51,064 bases of DNA from Pseudomonadota bacterium (GTDB lineage: Bacteria; Pseudomonadota; Gammaproteobacteria; Xanthomonadales; Rhodanobacteraceae). A program made the position numbers and the translations under genes. The stretch spans positions 1 to 51,064 of the forward strand of contig JAKAWV010000023.1 in assembly GCA_021827205.1 (NCBI GenBank). The letters run 5' to 3'. This document shows positions 7,335-15,661 of this stretch, piece after piece. A model generated the notes under the pieces. The model was not told the DNA's origin. It saw only the letters and a list, made by a program, of their open reading frames with translations, and made no database searches. Position 1 is the stretch's first letter. Each line of letters begins with the position of its first letter.

Positions 7335-8335
7335 TGGACCTGCTCGAGCATCCGCATTTTCTCGAGGCGCGCGGGCGGTTGCGCGCCGTGCTGGGCAATC
7401 CGACGGCGGGGCGCATGGTTTTCGTGGTGGGGCCAACCGGGGTCGGCAAGACGACCTTGAGACACGCCGTGTTCCGCGACCTGGTCGGTAGTCCACGGCA
7501 GTGGGGTCAGGGCCGTATTCCCCTGATCGAGGTGTACGCCGAGCTGCCGGCCAACGCCTACTTCACCTCCAAAGGGTTTGCCCAAACGCTGGTCGAGAGG
7601 GTCACGTTCCCACGGCTCGGCTGGATGAAAGGCTGCGCCTATCGTGAAGCGTGCGAAGCCTTCGAGCGCGAGGTGGATCAAGCACGCGCGCAGCTTGATG
7701 GGGTGGATTATTCGCGCGTCCCCGAAACACGGCTCTGGAGCATCTTTACCCAGCTGGCGCGCACGCGCGCCGTCAAAACGGTGTCCGTGGAACAGGCGGC
7801 GTCCCTGTGCGTGGTCCGCCGCAACAAGCAGCCTGCCGATCACATCCTGCACTTGATGGGGATTGCCGAACAGCTCGAGCTCAACTTCGTGCTGACGGGT
7901 GTGACTGCGATGTCCAAGCTGTGGATGACCCGCCCCGAGATTCGCCGTCGCGCCCACGTCGTCTTTATGCGTCCGTATTCGCCGCATCGGGAGGATGACC
8001 GCAAGCATTTCGTGGGTCTGATGCGTGCGATCGAGAACGCATATGCCGTCGAGCAGGGCGTGCTGCGCGGCATGATCGAGGATCTGTTCCTGGAAACCGC
8101 AGGGATTGTCGGCGAGCTGATCAGGCTCGCCGACGACAGCATGATGCGTGCCCGGCAGGCCGGGCGTGAAGCGATCAGCGAGGCGGACCTGCGCGCCTCC
8201 TTTCACAACGACGCCGCCGCGCAGCAGATGTGGGAGGACGTCCGTCTGTTCGAAGAACTGTGTGCACCCGGTGAGCCGGGTGTGCTGAAGAAGCAGGTGC
8301 TGCATGACTTGCCACCGAAGAAGCGACGGGCGTGA
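7334..8335 (+). CDS. tnsC: TnsC-family AAA+ transposition regulator
   Basis: A 333-residue AAA+ protein with a clear Walker A motif (VGPTGVGKTTLR, about residues 33-44). TnsC links the target-choosing protein (TniQ) to the TnsAB transposase and uses ATP to mark the target. The position of Walker B reads VEQAASLCVV where relatives have a DE pair (VDEAQHL-type), so the aspartate-glutamate is replaced by glutamate-glutamine. If the alignment by eye is right, ATP hydrolysis should be weakened. The start ATG overlaps the tnsAB stop (TGATG). The tniQ gene follows after 19 bp, so the three genes form one operon. Confidence 0.88.
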   Translation: MDLLEHPHFLEARGRLRAVLGNPTAGRMVFVVGPTGVGKTTLRHAVFRDLVGSPRQWGQGRIPLIEVYAELPANAYFTSKGFAQTLVERVTFPRLGWMKGCAYREACEAFEREVDQARAQLDGVDYSRVPETRLWSIFTQLARTRAVKTVSVEQAASLCVVRRNKQPADHILHLMGIAEQLELNFVLTGVTAMSKLWMTRPEIRRRAHVVFMRPYSPHREDDRKHFVGLMRAIENAYAVEQGVLRGMIEDLFLETAGIVGELIRLADDSMMRARQAGREAISEADLRASFHNDAAAQQMWEDVRLFEELCAPGEPGVLKKQVLHDLPPKKRRA

Positions 8336-8354
8336 CCGCTCTGGGACCGCGGGC

Positions 8355-9614
8355 ATGACGCAGGGACTCTGGACGGCCTTGCCAGCCCAGGCGCTGCGGC
8401 ATGTGGCGACGGCGCAGGTGGAGTCGTTCGAGCACTATGTGTTGCGGATGAGCGAGGTGACCGGGCTGCGGCGCGCGTCGCTGCTGAAGCCAACGCCGAT
8501 CGAAGCGGCCCACGCTGCGATTCCACAGCAAGGACTGTTGCAGCATGTGGAACGCGCCATCGGGGTCATGGAACACCTCACCGGTCAGACTGACCTGCGC
8601 TGCGGCACCCTGTGGGCCGTCTCCCGAGCCCTCAGCCTGCATGGGATGTGCGCGAGGAATCGGCCGCGCCGGTGGTGTCCGGTCTGCTACGCGGAGCAAG
8701 AGAGGGCCGAGGCCAGTGAATCGGTGGCCTGGTCGATCCGGCTGCTGCAGACCTGCCCCGCACACGGCTGCGCCTTGGTGGACCGCTGCCGGATCTGTGG
8801 GGCCACCCAGCTGGATTGCGATGCGTTGGTGCAGCGCCGCCAGTGTCGTCAGTGCGCGGCATCGCTGGGCTGGCGCGCCGGTTCGGCACACCTCGCGCAA
8901 AGCGCACTTGAACGCTGGATCGATGCGCAGATCCTGGCGATCGTCAGGTATGCCGCGGATCCGCAGAGTGCGCAGTTGCCACCCGATGCCTTCCACCAGA
9001 CGTGCCGGGCTCTGCGGTGCATTCCGGAGCGCTGGGCCCGCGTCCCGGCCTCGGTTCGATCACGTTTGCGAACGCACACGCGCCGCACGCTGCCGCCGCC
9101 GGTACTCGAGATGCTGCTGGAGGTTGCGGCGACCCAGCACTGCGGGGTGATGGCGCTGCTGACGGCGCCGGAGGCCATCGTCCAGACATCGTTGTGGCCC
9201 GATGCCACCGGCGGGCAGGACGCCGGGTTGCGCATGCCTGCAATCCCCCTGCTGCGCCTGCGGGCTTTGCTGGACCATCTTTTGGAAGAAGCACCGGCCG
9301 CCTATCTGCCGCCGCTGGCGTCCATCCTGTCGCGCCTCGGCATGGAACTGGCACAGGCTCGACACGCCGAACCGGAGCGTGTCGCGCGCTATCAGTGGCG
9401 CTGTGTCCGGCAGGGCGCGAGTGCGCGACTGCGTCGGCTGGACATTGCGGTGGCGCAGACCCTCCATTCATCCGCTCTGACCAGCCGCCTGGTGCCGACA
9501 CCGGCGCAGCTGGCGCAGTTGCGCCAGCGTCTTGCGCGGCATCTGGCGCTGGAGGACGCTGCAAAAGTGTGTACGACGGCAATGGAGCTCAGCCATCTGC
9601 CGGCACGCGGGTGA
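8355..9614 (+). CDS. tniQ: TniQ-family targeting protein (operon copy)
   Basis: A 419-residue TniQ protein. It shows GLWTALPAQAL, AQVESFEHYVLRM, the CPVCYAEQ pair, CPAHGCALVDRCRICG and CRQCAASLGW, which together make the family zinc fingers. It would bind TnsC and choose the target. ATG 8355 is preferred because the similarity to its paralogue at 1493-2899 begins directly after it; an in-frame ATG at 8304, inside tnsC, is possible. It is the last gene before the right end of the element, about 240 bp from the tip. The moderate length is closer to TniQ than to long TnsD proteins. Confidence 0.88.
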   Translation: MTQGLWTALPAQALRHVATAQVESFEHYVLRMSEVTGLRRASLLKPTPIEAAHAAIPQQGLLQHVERAIGVMEHLTGQTDLRCGTLWAVSRALSLHGMCARNRPRRWCPVCYAEQERAEASESVAWSIRLLQTCPAHGCALVDRCRICGATQLDCDALVQRRQCRQCAASLGWRAGSAHLAQSALERWIDAQILAIVRYAADPQSAQLPPDAFHQTCRALRCIPERWARVPASVRSRLRTHTRRTLPPPVLEMLLEVAATQHCGVMALLTAPEAIVQTSLWPDATGGQDAGLRMPAIPLLRLRALLDHLLEEAPAAYLPPLASILSRLGMELAQARHAEPERVARYQWRCVRQGASARLRRLDIAVAQTLHSSALTSRLVPTPAQLAQLRQRLARHLALEDAAKVCTTAMELSHLPARG

Positions 9615-9780
9615 TGCAGGGCACAATTCGGCATGATGCGTTGCAACATGAGCAAATTGCGGTAGCTGTAGTTTCCTGAACGCGTCGCGCCATTCTCATT
9701 TGAAAGCAGTTCTCATTGAAAATAAGAAAGTTAAATATAAACAATAGATTGGCGTGTTCAGCATGCTCCAACGCCAAGTG

Positions 9781-9846
9781 ACACCAAAGTTGGTACAGGG
9801 GGTTTCGACACCAAAGTTGGTGCATTCGGTACAAACTTTGGTGATT
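9781..9846. repeat. Three TnsB-binding-type repeats at the right end
   Basis: ACACCAAAGTTGGTAC (9781-9796), ACACCAAAGTTGGTGC (9808-9823) and GGTACAAACTTTGGTGAT (9829-9846) share a core that reads almost the same on both strands (ACCAAAGTTGGT). Arrays of such sites just inside the tip are where TnsB binds in Tn7-like elements. An AT-rich stretch (9715-9750) borders them. The rest of 9615-9780 holds no gene. Confidence 0.75.
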
Positions 9847-9862
9847 CGACCACATGTGGTCG
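9847..9862. repeat. Palindromic junction at the right tip
   Basis: CGACCACA|TGTGGTCG is a perfect 16-bp palindrome whose centre falls at the predicted element tip (9854/9855). The left half is the terminal 8 bp of the transposon and the right half is flanking DNA. The right half may be chance, target preference, or a remnant of another end. A 5-bp target duplication would be TGTGG (9855-9859). Confidence 0.5.
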
Positions 9863-9940
9863 TGCCAGCCGTGCTGGCGGAGTCGGTTCGAGTGCGTGTT
9901 ACACTGCTAAAACCCTAAGGGGAACGGGGAATTGCCAGCC

Positions 9941-11089
9941 ATGCTTAAGAAATCGCTTGCGCTTCTTTCCGGCGTGATGATCGCCTTCGCGGCCTATGCC
10001 GGTGGCAGCAACATGCTGCGTCACGGTCACCCCGACACCTACGTGGTGCGCAAGGGCGACACGCTGTGGAGCATCGCCGCCCACTTTCTCAACAAGCCTT
10101 GGCTGTGGCCGGAGTTGTGGCAGGCCAACCCGCAGATCCACAACCCGCACCACATTTATCCTGGTGACGTGCTCAGCTTGGACTACATGGGCAACGGCGA
10201 GCCCTCGCTGGTGCTCAGGCCGCGCGTGATCGCCACGCCGCTGAACGAGGCGGTGCAGCCGATCCCGCTGTCCGAGATGCAGACCTACCTGGTCGATCTG
10301 CGCGTGTTCAATCATCGCGACATGCTGACCAAGGCTCCGTACGTGGTCGGCTTCGAGCAAGACCAGTTGCGCGGCGTGCCCGGTCAGTTCATCTACGTGA
10401 TGGGCTTGCAGGATGCCAAGCCCGGCGAGCGTTTCGCCGTGGTACGCCCCACGCACGTGTTCACCACCTTCAATGCCGACGCCGGCAGCCGCGACCAGAT
10501 CGCGCAGGATCTCGATGACAACGTCACCCAGTACGACGGCCCCTGGCACCGCAACACCACCGGCTACGGGCTGTTCGGCAAGGGCCACACGCTGGGCTAC
10601 GAGGCGCAGGTGATTGGCACCATCGCGGTGTTGCGCGTCAACAAACCCGGCGAACCCGTCACCACGCTGCTGCAATCCTCGATCATGGAGATCCGCAAGG
10701 GTGATCGCATCCTGCCGCTGGATACCCATCCCTACGACAGCAACTACTACCCGCACGCGCCCAAGACGCTGCCACCGAACATGCGCGTGATCGCCTTCAA
10801 CGCCGCCATGAATGCGGTGGGCTCCAAGCAGGTGGTGGCGCTGTCGGCCGGCAGCGAGGAGGGCGTGAGGAACGGCCAGACCTACGCCATCTGGCAGCCA
10901 GGCGAGCGCATCATCAACGACGTCGAGTCATCCAGCTTCGATCACACTTTCAGCAAGCGCGTCACCCTGCCGTCCGAGCTCGTCGGCCACGTGATGATCT
11001 TCCGCACCTTCGATCACGTCAGCTACGGCCTGGTGATGGACGCGCAAGGTCCGGTCAAGCTGGGCGCCAAGCTCGAATTGCCGCAGTAA
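9941..11089 (+). CDS. LysM-domain cell-envelope protein
   Basis: A 382-residue secreted protein. It has a signal peptide at residues 1-22 (KKSLALLSGVMIAFAAYA) and a LysM domain at about residues 33-80 (TYVVRKGDTLWSIAAHFLNK ending in IYPGDVLSL), which binds peptidoglycan. A long region of unknown role follows. In Xanthomonadales this gene regularly precedes dprA, as here, after a short spacer with a terminator. ATG 9941 has GGGGA 10 bp upstream; TTG 9932 with AAGGGG at 9 bp is an alternative adding three residues. The transposon tip lies 86 bp upstream, so the native upstream region has been replaced. Confidence 0.85.
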   Translation: MLKKSLALLSGVMIAFAAYAGGSNMLRHGHPDTYVVRKGDTLWSIAAHFLNKPWLWPELWQANPQIHNPHHIYPGDVLSLDYMGNGEPSLVLRPRVIATPLNEAVQPIPLSEMQTYLVDLRVFNHRDMLTKAPYVVGFEQDQLRGVPGQFIYVMGLQDAKPGERFAVVRPTHVFTTFNADAGSRDQIAQDLDDNVTQYDGPWHRNTTGYGLFGKGHTLGYEAQVIGTIAVLRVNKPGEPVTTLLQSSIMEIRKGDRILPLDTHPYDSNYYPHAPKTLPPNMRVIAFNAAMNAVGSKQVVALSAGSEEGVRNGQTYAIWQPGERIINDVESSSFDHTFSKRVTLPSELVGHVMIFRTFDHVSYGLVMDAQGPVKLGAKLELPQ

Positions 11090-11112
11090 GGATTCGATCC
11101 CACGTATCCCGT

Positions 11113-11142
11113 GCGCCCTCCTCGCGAGGGCGCGCGCGTTTT
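11113..11142 (+). terminator. Intrinsic terminator after the LysM gene
   Basis: GCGCCCTC (11113-11120) pairs with GAGGGCGC (11126-11133) around a 5-nt loop, followed after a few bases by TTTT (11139-11142). It ends the LysM transcript before dprA. The U-run is short. Confidence 0.5.
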
Positions 11143-11225
11143 CGGCGCGCGCGCGCATGCTGTAGGCAGGCGCCGACAGCGCACGCCGGCACGCGCTGCG
11201 CTGCGCGATCCGCACACTGTCGCGC

Positions 11226-12356
11226 ATGAGTGTTGACGCCGAACACGAAGCCTGGCTGATCCTGCTGCGCACGCCCGCGCTGGGTGGCGCCGGTCTGCGC
11301 GCGTTGCTGGCGCGCGACGGCAGCGCCGCGGCGCTGCTGGCCCGTCTGCGCCGCGCGCCACCGGCGGCGTTGCCGGACGCCGCGCGCGCCTGGTTGCGCG
11401 CACCCGAGCGCGCGCGCATCGCGGCCGATCTGCACTGGCTGCAGCAGCCCGACCAGCATCTGCTCACTTGCCGCGACGCCGATTTCCCGCCGCAGCTCGA
11501 TGCCTGCCCCGGCGCACCCGCGGCACTGTTCGTGCGCGGCGACGGCGCGCGTCTGCTGCTGCCGCAGCTCGCCATCGTCGGCGCGCGCGCGGCCACACCC
11601 GAGGGTCTGGCGCACGCGCGCCGCTTCGCCGCGCAACTGGGCGCGGCCGGGCTGACCATCAGCAGCGGACTCGCCGCCGGCATCGACGGCGCCGCGCATG
11701 CCGGCGCGCTGGACAGCGCCGGCGGCACCGTGGCCGTGGTCGGCACCGGCAGCGATGTGGTGTATCCGGCGCGGCACCGCGAGCTGGCCGCGCGCATCGT
11801 CGCGCGCGGCGCATTGGTCAGCGCGTTTCCACCCGGCACGACGCCGCGCGCGGCGCACTTTCCCATGCGCAATCGCGTGCTGGCCGGGTTGGCGCTGGGC
11901 GTGCTGGTGGTCGAGGCCGGACAGCGCTCGGGCGCGCTGATCACCGCGCACGCCGGCACCACGCTGGGGCGCGAGGTGTTCGCCCTGCCCGGTTCCATCG
12001 CCAATCCGCTGGCGCGCGGCTGTCATCGCCTGATCCGCGAAGGCGCGCAGTTGGTGGAAAGCGCCGAGGAAATCCTCGATGCGCTGCGCCCGGCGATCAG
12101 CGCGCAAGGCCTGCGCCTGTCCGAGCGCCTGGCGCAAGACGCCGACGTCAGCGCCACATCCGCCGCGATCGCCACGCTGGATCGCGATGCCACGCGCTGG
12201 CTGGCCGTGCTGGGTCACGCGCCGGTGGCGCTGGAAACCCTGGCCTTGCGCATGGATCAACCCGTCGCCGCCGCCGCCGCGGCGCTGGGCCTGCTGGAAC
12301 TGGAAGGCCGCGTCGCGCGCGCCGCCGGCGGGTTGTGGCAGCGCCTGCCCGATTGA
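11226..12356 (+). CDS. dprA: DNA-processing protein DprA (Smf)
   Basis: A 376-residue DprA. During natural transformation DprA loads RecA onto incoming single-stranded DNA and protects it. Seen are an N-terminal helical part, the Rossmann-like core with IVGARAATPEG (about residues 118-128), SSGLAAGIDGAAHAGAL, the GTGSDVVYP loop and the EAGQRSGALITA segment, then a C-terminal winged-helix region from about residue 310. All hallmark parts are present, so the gene is probably functional. It follows the LysM gene after 136 bp. In related genomes smg and topA come soon after dprA, but here purD and other genes intervene. Confidence 0.93.
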   Translation: MSVDAEHEAWLILLRTPALGGAGLRALLARDGSAAALLARLRRAPPAALPDAARAWLRAPERARIAADLHWLQQPDQHLLTCRDADFPPQLDACPGAPAALFVRGDGARLLLPQLAIVGARAATPEGLAHARRFAAQLGAAGLTISSGLAAGIDGAAHAGALDSAGGTVAVVGTGSDVVYPARHRELAARIVARGALVSAFPPGTTPRAAHFPMRNRVLAGLALGVLVVEAGQRSGALITAHAGTTLGREVFALPGSIANPLARGCHRLIREGAQLVESAEEILDALRPAISAQGLRLSERLAQDADVSATSAAIATLDRDATRWLAVLGHAPVALETLALRMDQPVAAAAAALGLLELEGRVARAAGGLWQRLPD

Positions 12357-12671
12357 GCCGGATTTCGGCAATGCGCGACCGCAAGGCCAAACGCGCGACC
12401 GCTCACGGCACGGCCAGCCTCAAGACCTGCGCGGGTCATGTCCAGGAAAACAACGGCTGGCGCAACTTCCTGTTCTTGATGCGTTCGCGTCAGTTGCGCG
12501 GTTTGTTTTCCGGCGCGCGCGATAACGCTGTGGCCCGATCGGGCGATTTGCATGGCGGTTTTCCAGACCTGGACGGACACGTCATGCGATGTCATCGCAG
12601 ACCGCGCACAGTTCGCGCTGCGCGCAGTGTCCTTGGCGCATGCAGGTCTGCCGCGCTTTTCCCGGTTGCGC
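12357..12671. other. Intergenic region between dprA and purD
   Basis: These 315 bp lie between convergent genes. An open frame from ATG 12371 runs through them into the antisense of purD, but it has no recognisable domain and the arginine-rich composition expected of a high-GC shadow frame. No clear terminator hairpin, RNA gene or repeat was found. Confidence 0.5.
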
Positions 12672-13955
12672 TCAAGCGCGATGCAGCGCGCGAAAACCGA
12701 TGTCGTGGCGATAAAAGCCACCGTCGAGATGCACGTGCGCGAGCGCGGCGTAGGCGGCGCTGCGCGCGGCGGCCAGTGACTCGCCCAGCGCGCAGGCGCT
12801 GAGCACGCGGCCGCTGCTGACCAGCACCCGACCCTGCGCGTCGATTTGCGTGCCGGCATGGAAGATTTTCACCTCTGGCGCGAACTGCGTGTCGTGGCCC
12901 GTGAGCACATCGCCGCTGCGCGCCGCGCCAGGGTAGCCGTGCGCCGCCAGTACCACGCCCAGCGCCGGGCGCGGATCCCACTCGGTTGTGACGCGATCGA
13001 GGCGGCCATCCAGCGCGGCCTCGATCAGATCCACCAGATCCGAGCGCAGGCGCAGCAGCAGCGGCTGGGTTTCCGGATCGCCCAGGCGCACGTTGAACTC
13101 CAGTACGCGCGCCTCGCCGGCGGTGTCGATCATCAGCCCGGCGTACAGAAAACCGATGAACGGCGCGCCCTCGGCGGCCATGCCGGCCAAGGTCGGGCGG
13201 ATGATGGTCTGCAGCACGCGCTGCTCGATGGCCGGGGTCAGCACCGGTGCCGGCGAATACGCGCCCATGCCGCCGGTGTTGGGACCGAAGTCGCCGTCGT
13301 CGCGGCGCTTGTGGTCCTGGCTGCTGGCCAGCGGCAGCGCGTGCGTGCCGTCGCACAACACGATGTAGCTGGCTTCCTCGCCCTCGAGGAATTGCTCGAT
13401 CACCACGCGCGCGCCGGCCGCGCCCAGCGCGTTGCCGCCAAGCATGTCGTGCAGCGCCTGCTCGGCATCGCCCAGGGTCAGCGCCACCACCACGCCCTTG
13501 CCGGCGGCGAGGCCATCGGCCTTGATCACGATGGGCGCACCGTGGCGGCGCACGTGCTGCAGCGCCAGCTTGAGGTCGGTGAATACCGCATAGCGCGCAC
13601 TGGGGATAGCGTGACGCGCGAGGAAGTCCTTGGCGTAGGCCTTGGAGCTTTCCAGTTGCGCGGCGATGCGGCGCGGGCCGAAACAGCGCAGCCCGGCGGC
13701 GCGAAAACGGTCGACCACGCCCAGCGCCAGCGGCGCCTCGGGACCGACCACGGTCAGCGCCACCGCTTCGGTTTGCGCGAGCCTGACCAGGCCGTCGATA
13801 TCGGTGGCCGCGACCGGCGCGTTGCGCACGCGGCGCTCCTGCGCGGTGCCGGCATTACCCGGCGCGACGATCACCTCGCGCACGCGCGGCGACCGCGCAA
13901 GCTTCCAGGCCAAGGCGTGTTCGCGGCCGCCGTTGCCGATCACCAACACCTTCAT
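12672..13955 (-). CDS. purD: Phosphoribosylamine-glycine ligase
   Basis: A 427-residue PurD, the enzyme that joins glycine to phosphoribosylamine using ATP in de novo purine synthesis. It shows the N-terminal VLVIGNGGREHALAWKL, the ATP-grasp signature with IKADGLAAGKGV, and QDHKRRDDGDFGPNTGGMGA, with LEFNVRLGDPETQ near the metal site. The start is set at 13955 (MKVLVIGNGG), where the family begins; a start at 13976 would add seven unrelated residues. purH, its frequent neighbour, is not in the window. Confidence 0.95.
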   Translation of the reverse strand: MKVLVIGNGGREHALAWKLARSPRVREVIVAPGNAGTAQERRVRNAPVAATDIDGLVRLAQTEAVALTVVGPEAPLALGVVDRFRAAGLRCFGPRRIAAQLESSKAYAKDFLARHAIPSARYAVFTDLKLALQHVRRHGAPIVIKADGLAAGKGVVVALTLGDAEQALHDMLGGNALGAAGARVVIEQFLEGEEASYIVLCDGTHALPLASSQDHKRRDDGDFGPNTGGMGAYSPAPVLTPAIEQRVLQTIIRPTLAGMAAEGAPFIGFLYAGLMIDTAGEARVLEFNVRLGDPETQPLLLRLRSDLVDLIEAALDGRLDRVTTEWDPRPALGVVLAAHGYPGAARSGDVLTGHDTQFAPEVKIFHAGTQIDAQGRVLVSSGRVLSACALGESLAAARSAAYAALAHVHLDGGFYRHDIGFRALHRA

Positions 13956-14090
13956 CACGTTGCCCCACGTGCGCAAAACGCGATTGTAGCGGTGCGCTCA
14001 GCGCGCGCCGCGCGGCCACGCGCGCGCTGGCAGCGGACTGCAGCGCATCTTCGAGATGGCCGCCGAAGTCGGGCGCGCGCTCGCTGCCGG

Positions 14091-14762
14091 TCAAAATGGT
14101 TCGTCGGCGCCGCGCAGGTCCAGCTCATGCGTCCATGCGCCCGGCGTCTGCCGCGTCAGGTGCCAATACGCATCGGCCACGGCGGCGGGATCGAGCCGCG
14201 CCGCGTATCGCCCGGCGCGCGCGCCGTCGGCCAGCACGCCATCCAGAATCGTGTGCGCCACGTGCACACCCTGCGGCTGGTAGGCGCGCGCCAGCGCCTG
14301 CGCCAGCCCGCGCAGCGCGAACTTGGCGCTGGCGAAAGCGGCGAACTCGGCGCCGCCGCGCAGGCTGGCGGTGGCGCCGGAAAAAATCAGCGTGCCGCCT
14401 CCGGCTTGCGTCATCGCCGGCAGTATCGCTTGCGCCACGCGAAACGCGCCCAGCGCCATGCCTTCCCAGCAGGCGCGGAAATCGTCCTCGCGCAACGCCG
14501 CGAACGCTGCGCGCCGAAACACACCGACGTCGTACACCAGCACGCGCGGCGCGCCGTGTTCGGCGATCAGTTGCGCAAGCCGCGCCGCGGCGTCAGCGGC
14601 CAGCAGATCGAGCGCAACGTGCGCGCCACTCGCCAGCGCTGGTTCGGGCGCGCTGCGCGACAGGGCCAGCACGCGCCAGTGCTCGCGCGCGAAGCGCGCC
14701 GCCAGCGCCGCGCCCAGGCCGGGGCCGTAGCCGGCGATCCAGAGCTGCGCGGGCGCGGCCAT
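14091..14762 (-). CDS. SDR-family oxidoreductase lacking the catalytic tyrosine
   Basis: A 223-residue short-chain dehydrogenase/reductase. The N-terminus carries the nucleotide-binding glycine pattern (GYGPGLGAAL, about residues 11-20) and the middle has FSGATASLRGG with the conserved serine. The usual YxxxK is FASAK, so phenylalanine replaces the catalytic tyrosine while lysine is kept. A subgroup of SDR proteins with GATASLRGG is known to have this change, so it is unlikely to be a sequencing error. The gene starts 2 bp after the methyltransferase stop, indicating an operon. The substrate is unknown. Confidence 0.8.
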   Translation of the reverse strand: MAAPAQLWIAGYGPGLGAALAARFAREHWRVLALSRSAPEPALASGAHVALDLLAADAAARLAQLIAEHGAPRVLVYDVGVFRRAAFAALREDDFRACWEGMALGAFRVAQAILPAMTQAGGGTLIFSGATASLRGGAEFAAFASAKFALRGLAQALARAYQPQGVHVAHTILDGVLADGARAGRYAARLDPAAVADAYWHLTRQTPGAWTHELDLRGADEPF

Positions 14763-14764
14763 GC

Positions 14765-15409
14765 TCAGCGCCGCGCGGTGATCAGGAAAATCGGGTAAAG
14801 CGCGGTCTTGCCCGCGCGGGTTTTCTCGGCGGTATGCGCGGTGCGCGCGCTGATGTCGCGAAACCCCGCAGCCTGCAGCCAGCGCGTGAGTTCGGCGCGC
14901 TCGAAACCATGATGCGCCACGCCGGGCACGTCGGGGTTGTGGAAGCCGCCGTCCTCGGCGTCGAGATCGGCCAGCGCCACCCAGCCGCCCTCGGCGAGCA
15001 TGCCGTGGAGGATTCGCAGCAGCGCGGGCACATCGGGAATGTGGTGCAGAGTCATGCTGCTGAAGATCAGATCGAAGCGCTGCGCAGGTGGTGCCTCGCG
15101 GGTCAGATCGAGCACGCGCGTGTGCAGATTGTCGAGGCCGGCGGCGCGGGCTTTTTCATCGAGTACCGCCAGCATGCCGGGCGACAGATCGCAGGCCAGC
15201 AGATGCCGCAGCCGCGGCGCCAGTTGCGCGCCGACCAGGCCAGTGCCGCAGCCGTATTCCAGCGCCTGCCACTGCGCTTGCAGCGGCACCGCGGCGGCGA
15301 TGGCCGCGGCCACGCCGCCGGCCATGGCGCGGCGCATGGGCGAGTCGTCCCAATCCGCGGCGATGCTGTCGAAGCGTTGGCGATTCGTTTCCTGCAAGAG
15401 GCTGGACAT
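14765..15409 (-). CDS. Class I SAM-dependent methyltransferase
   Basis: A 214-residue methyltransferase of the UbiE/Methyltransf_11 type. The SAM-binding loop is LEYGCGTGLVG (about residues 50-60), followed by ACDLSPGML with the acidic ribose-binding residue and FSSMTLHHIPD for the post-strand-4 motif. The acceptor cannot be deduced. It is the first gene of a two-gene operon with the SDR protein and has GGAG about 10 bp before ATG 15409. Confidence 0.85.
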   Translation of the reverse strand: MSSLLQETNRQRFDSIAADWDDSPMRRAMAGGVAAAIAAAVPLQAQWQALEYGCGTGLVGAQLAPRLRHLLACDLSPGMLAVLDEKARAAGLDNLHTRVLDLTREAPPAQRFDLIFSSMTLHHIPDVPALLRILHGMLAEGGWVALADLDAEDGGFHNPDVPGVAHHGFERAELTRWLQAAGFRDISARTAHTAEKTRAGKTALYPIFLITARR

Positions 15410-15661
15410 GGGGGGTGACTCCGGGATGGGTTGGGGTGTACGGCGGGGATCAGTACGATGATTTCACGCAGGACGCGCGAATAAAGGTCTGCGCGATGTC
15501 AAGTTTTCCTCAAGCTGGCCCTTGCCTTGGCGGAAATCAAGATGCAGGCTTGATCATCATGGCTGGTCGGCAAGCATTGCACTCGCTGCATCCTCCTACC
15601 CGTGGGTCCGCGCATGGCGGGGGTGGTGATAATGAGTCACCCGTGGATTCAAGGCGGAGTC

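Larger units (their letters stand above)
126..9854. mobile_element. Tn7-like transposon, right-hand part
   Basis: The segment contains tnsAB, tnsC and two tniQ-type genes, plus cargo that differs in composition from the chromosomal genes to its right. The right tip is placed at 9854. Read inwards on the minus strand it starts TGTGGTCGAATCACC, and Tn7-like ends normally begin with TGT. Three closely similar motifs follow within 75 bp. No matching left end was found between 126 and 4755. The true left end is therefore beyond the window or was lost through the IS66-like insertion, and the start given here is only the edge of that insertion. Confidence 0.7.

Noticed and set aside
9781-9846. Possible CRISPR array
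   Set aside because: There are only three short repeats, with unequal spacing and near-palindromic cores, at a transposon tip. There is no leader and no cas gene. They fit transposase-binding sites.
12371-12802. Possible small gene between dprA and purD
   Set aside because: It runs into the antisense of purD, is arginine-rich and shows no family.
12846-14798. Long plus-strand open frame opposite purD, the SDR and methyltransferase genes
   Set aside because: It is arginine/histidine/glutamine-rich with no domain, and the opposite strand carries clear purD and SDR genes. Long antisense frames are expected at this GC content. The same holds for 16709-19108, 20967-22817, 26479-28275, 32503-35601, 34955-37384 and 39834-41366.
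15410-15661. c-di-GMP riboswitch upstream of the GGDEF-EAL gene
   Set aside because: None of the conserved GEMM elements could be found; only a short ATCAAG/CTTGAT inverted repeat was seen.
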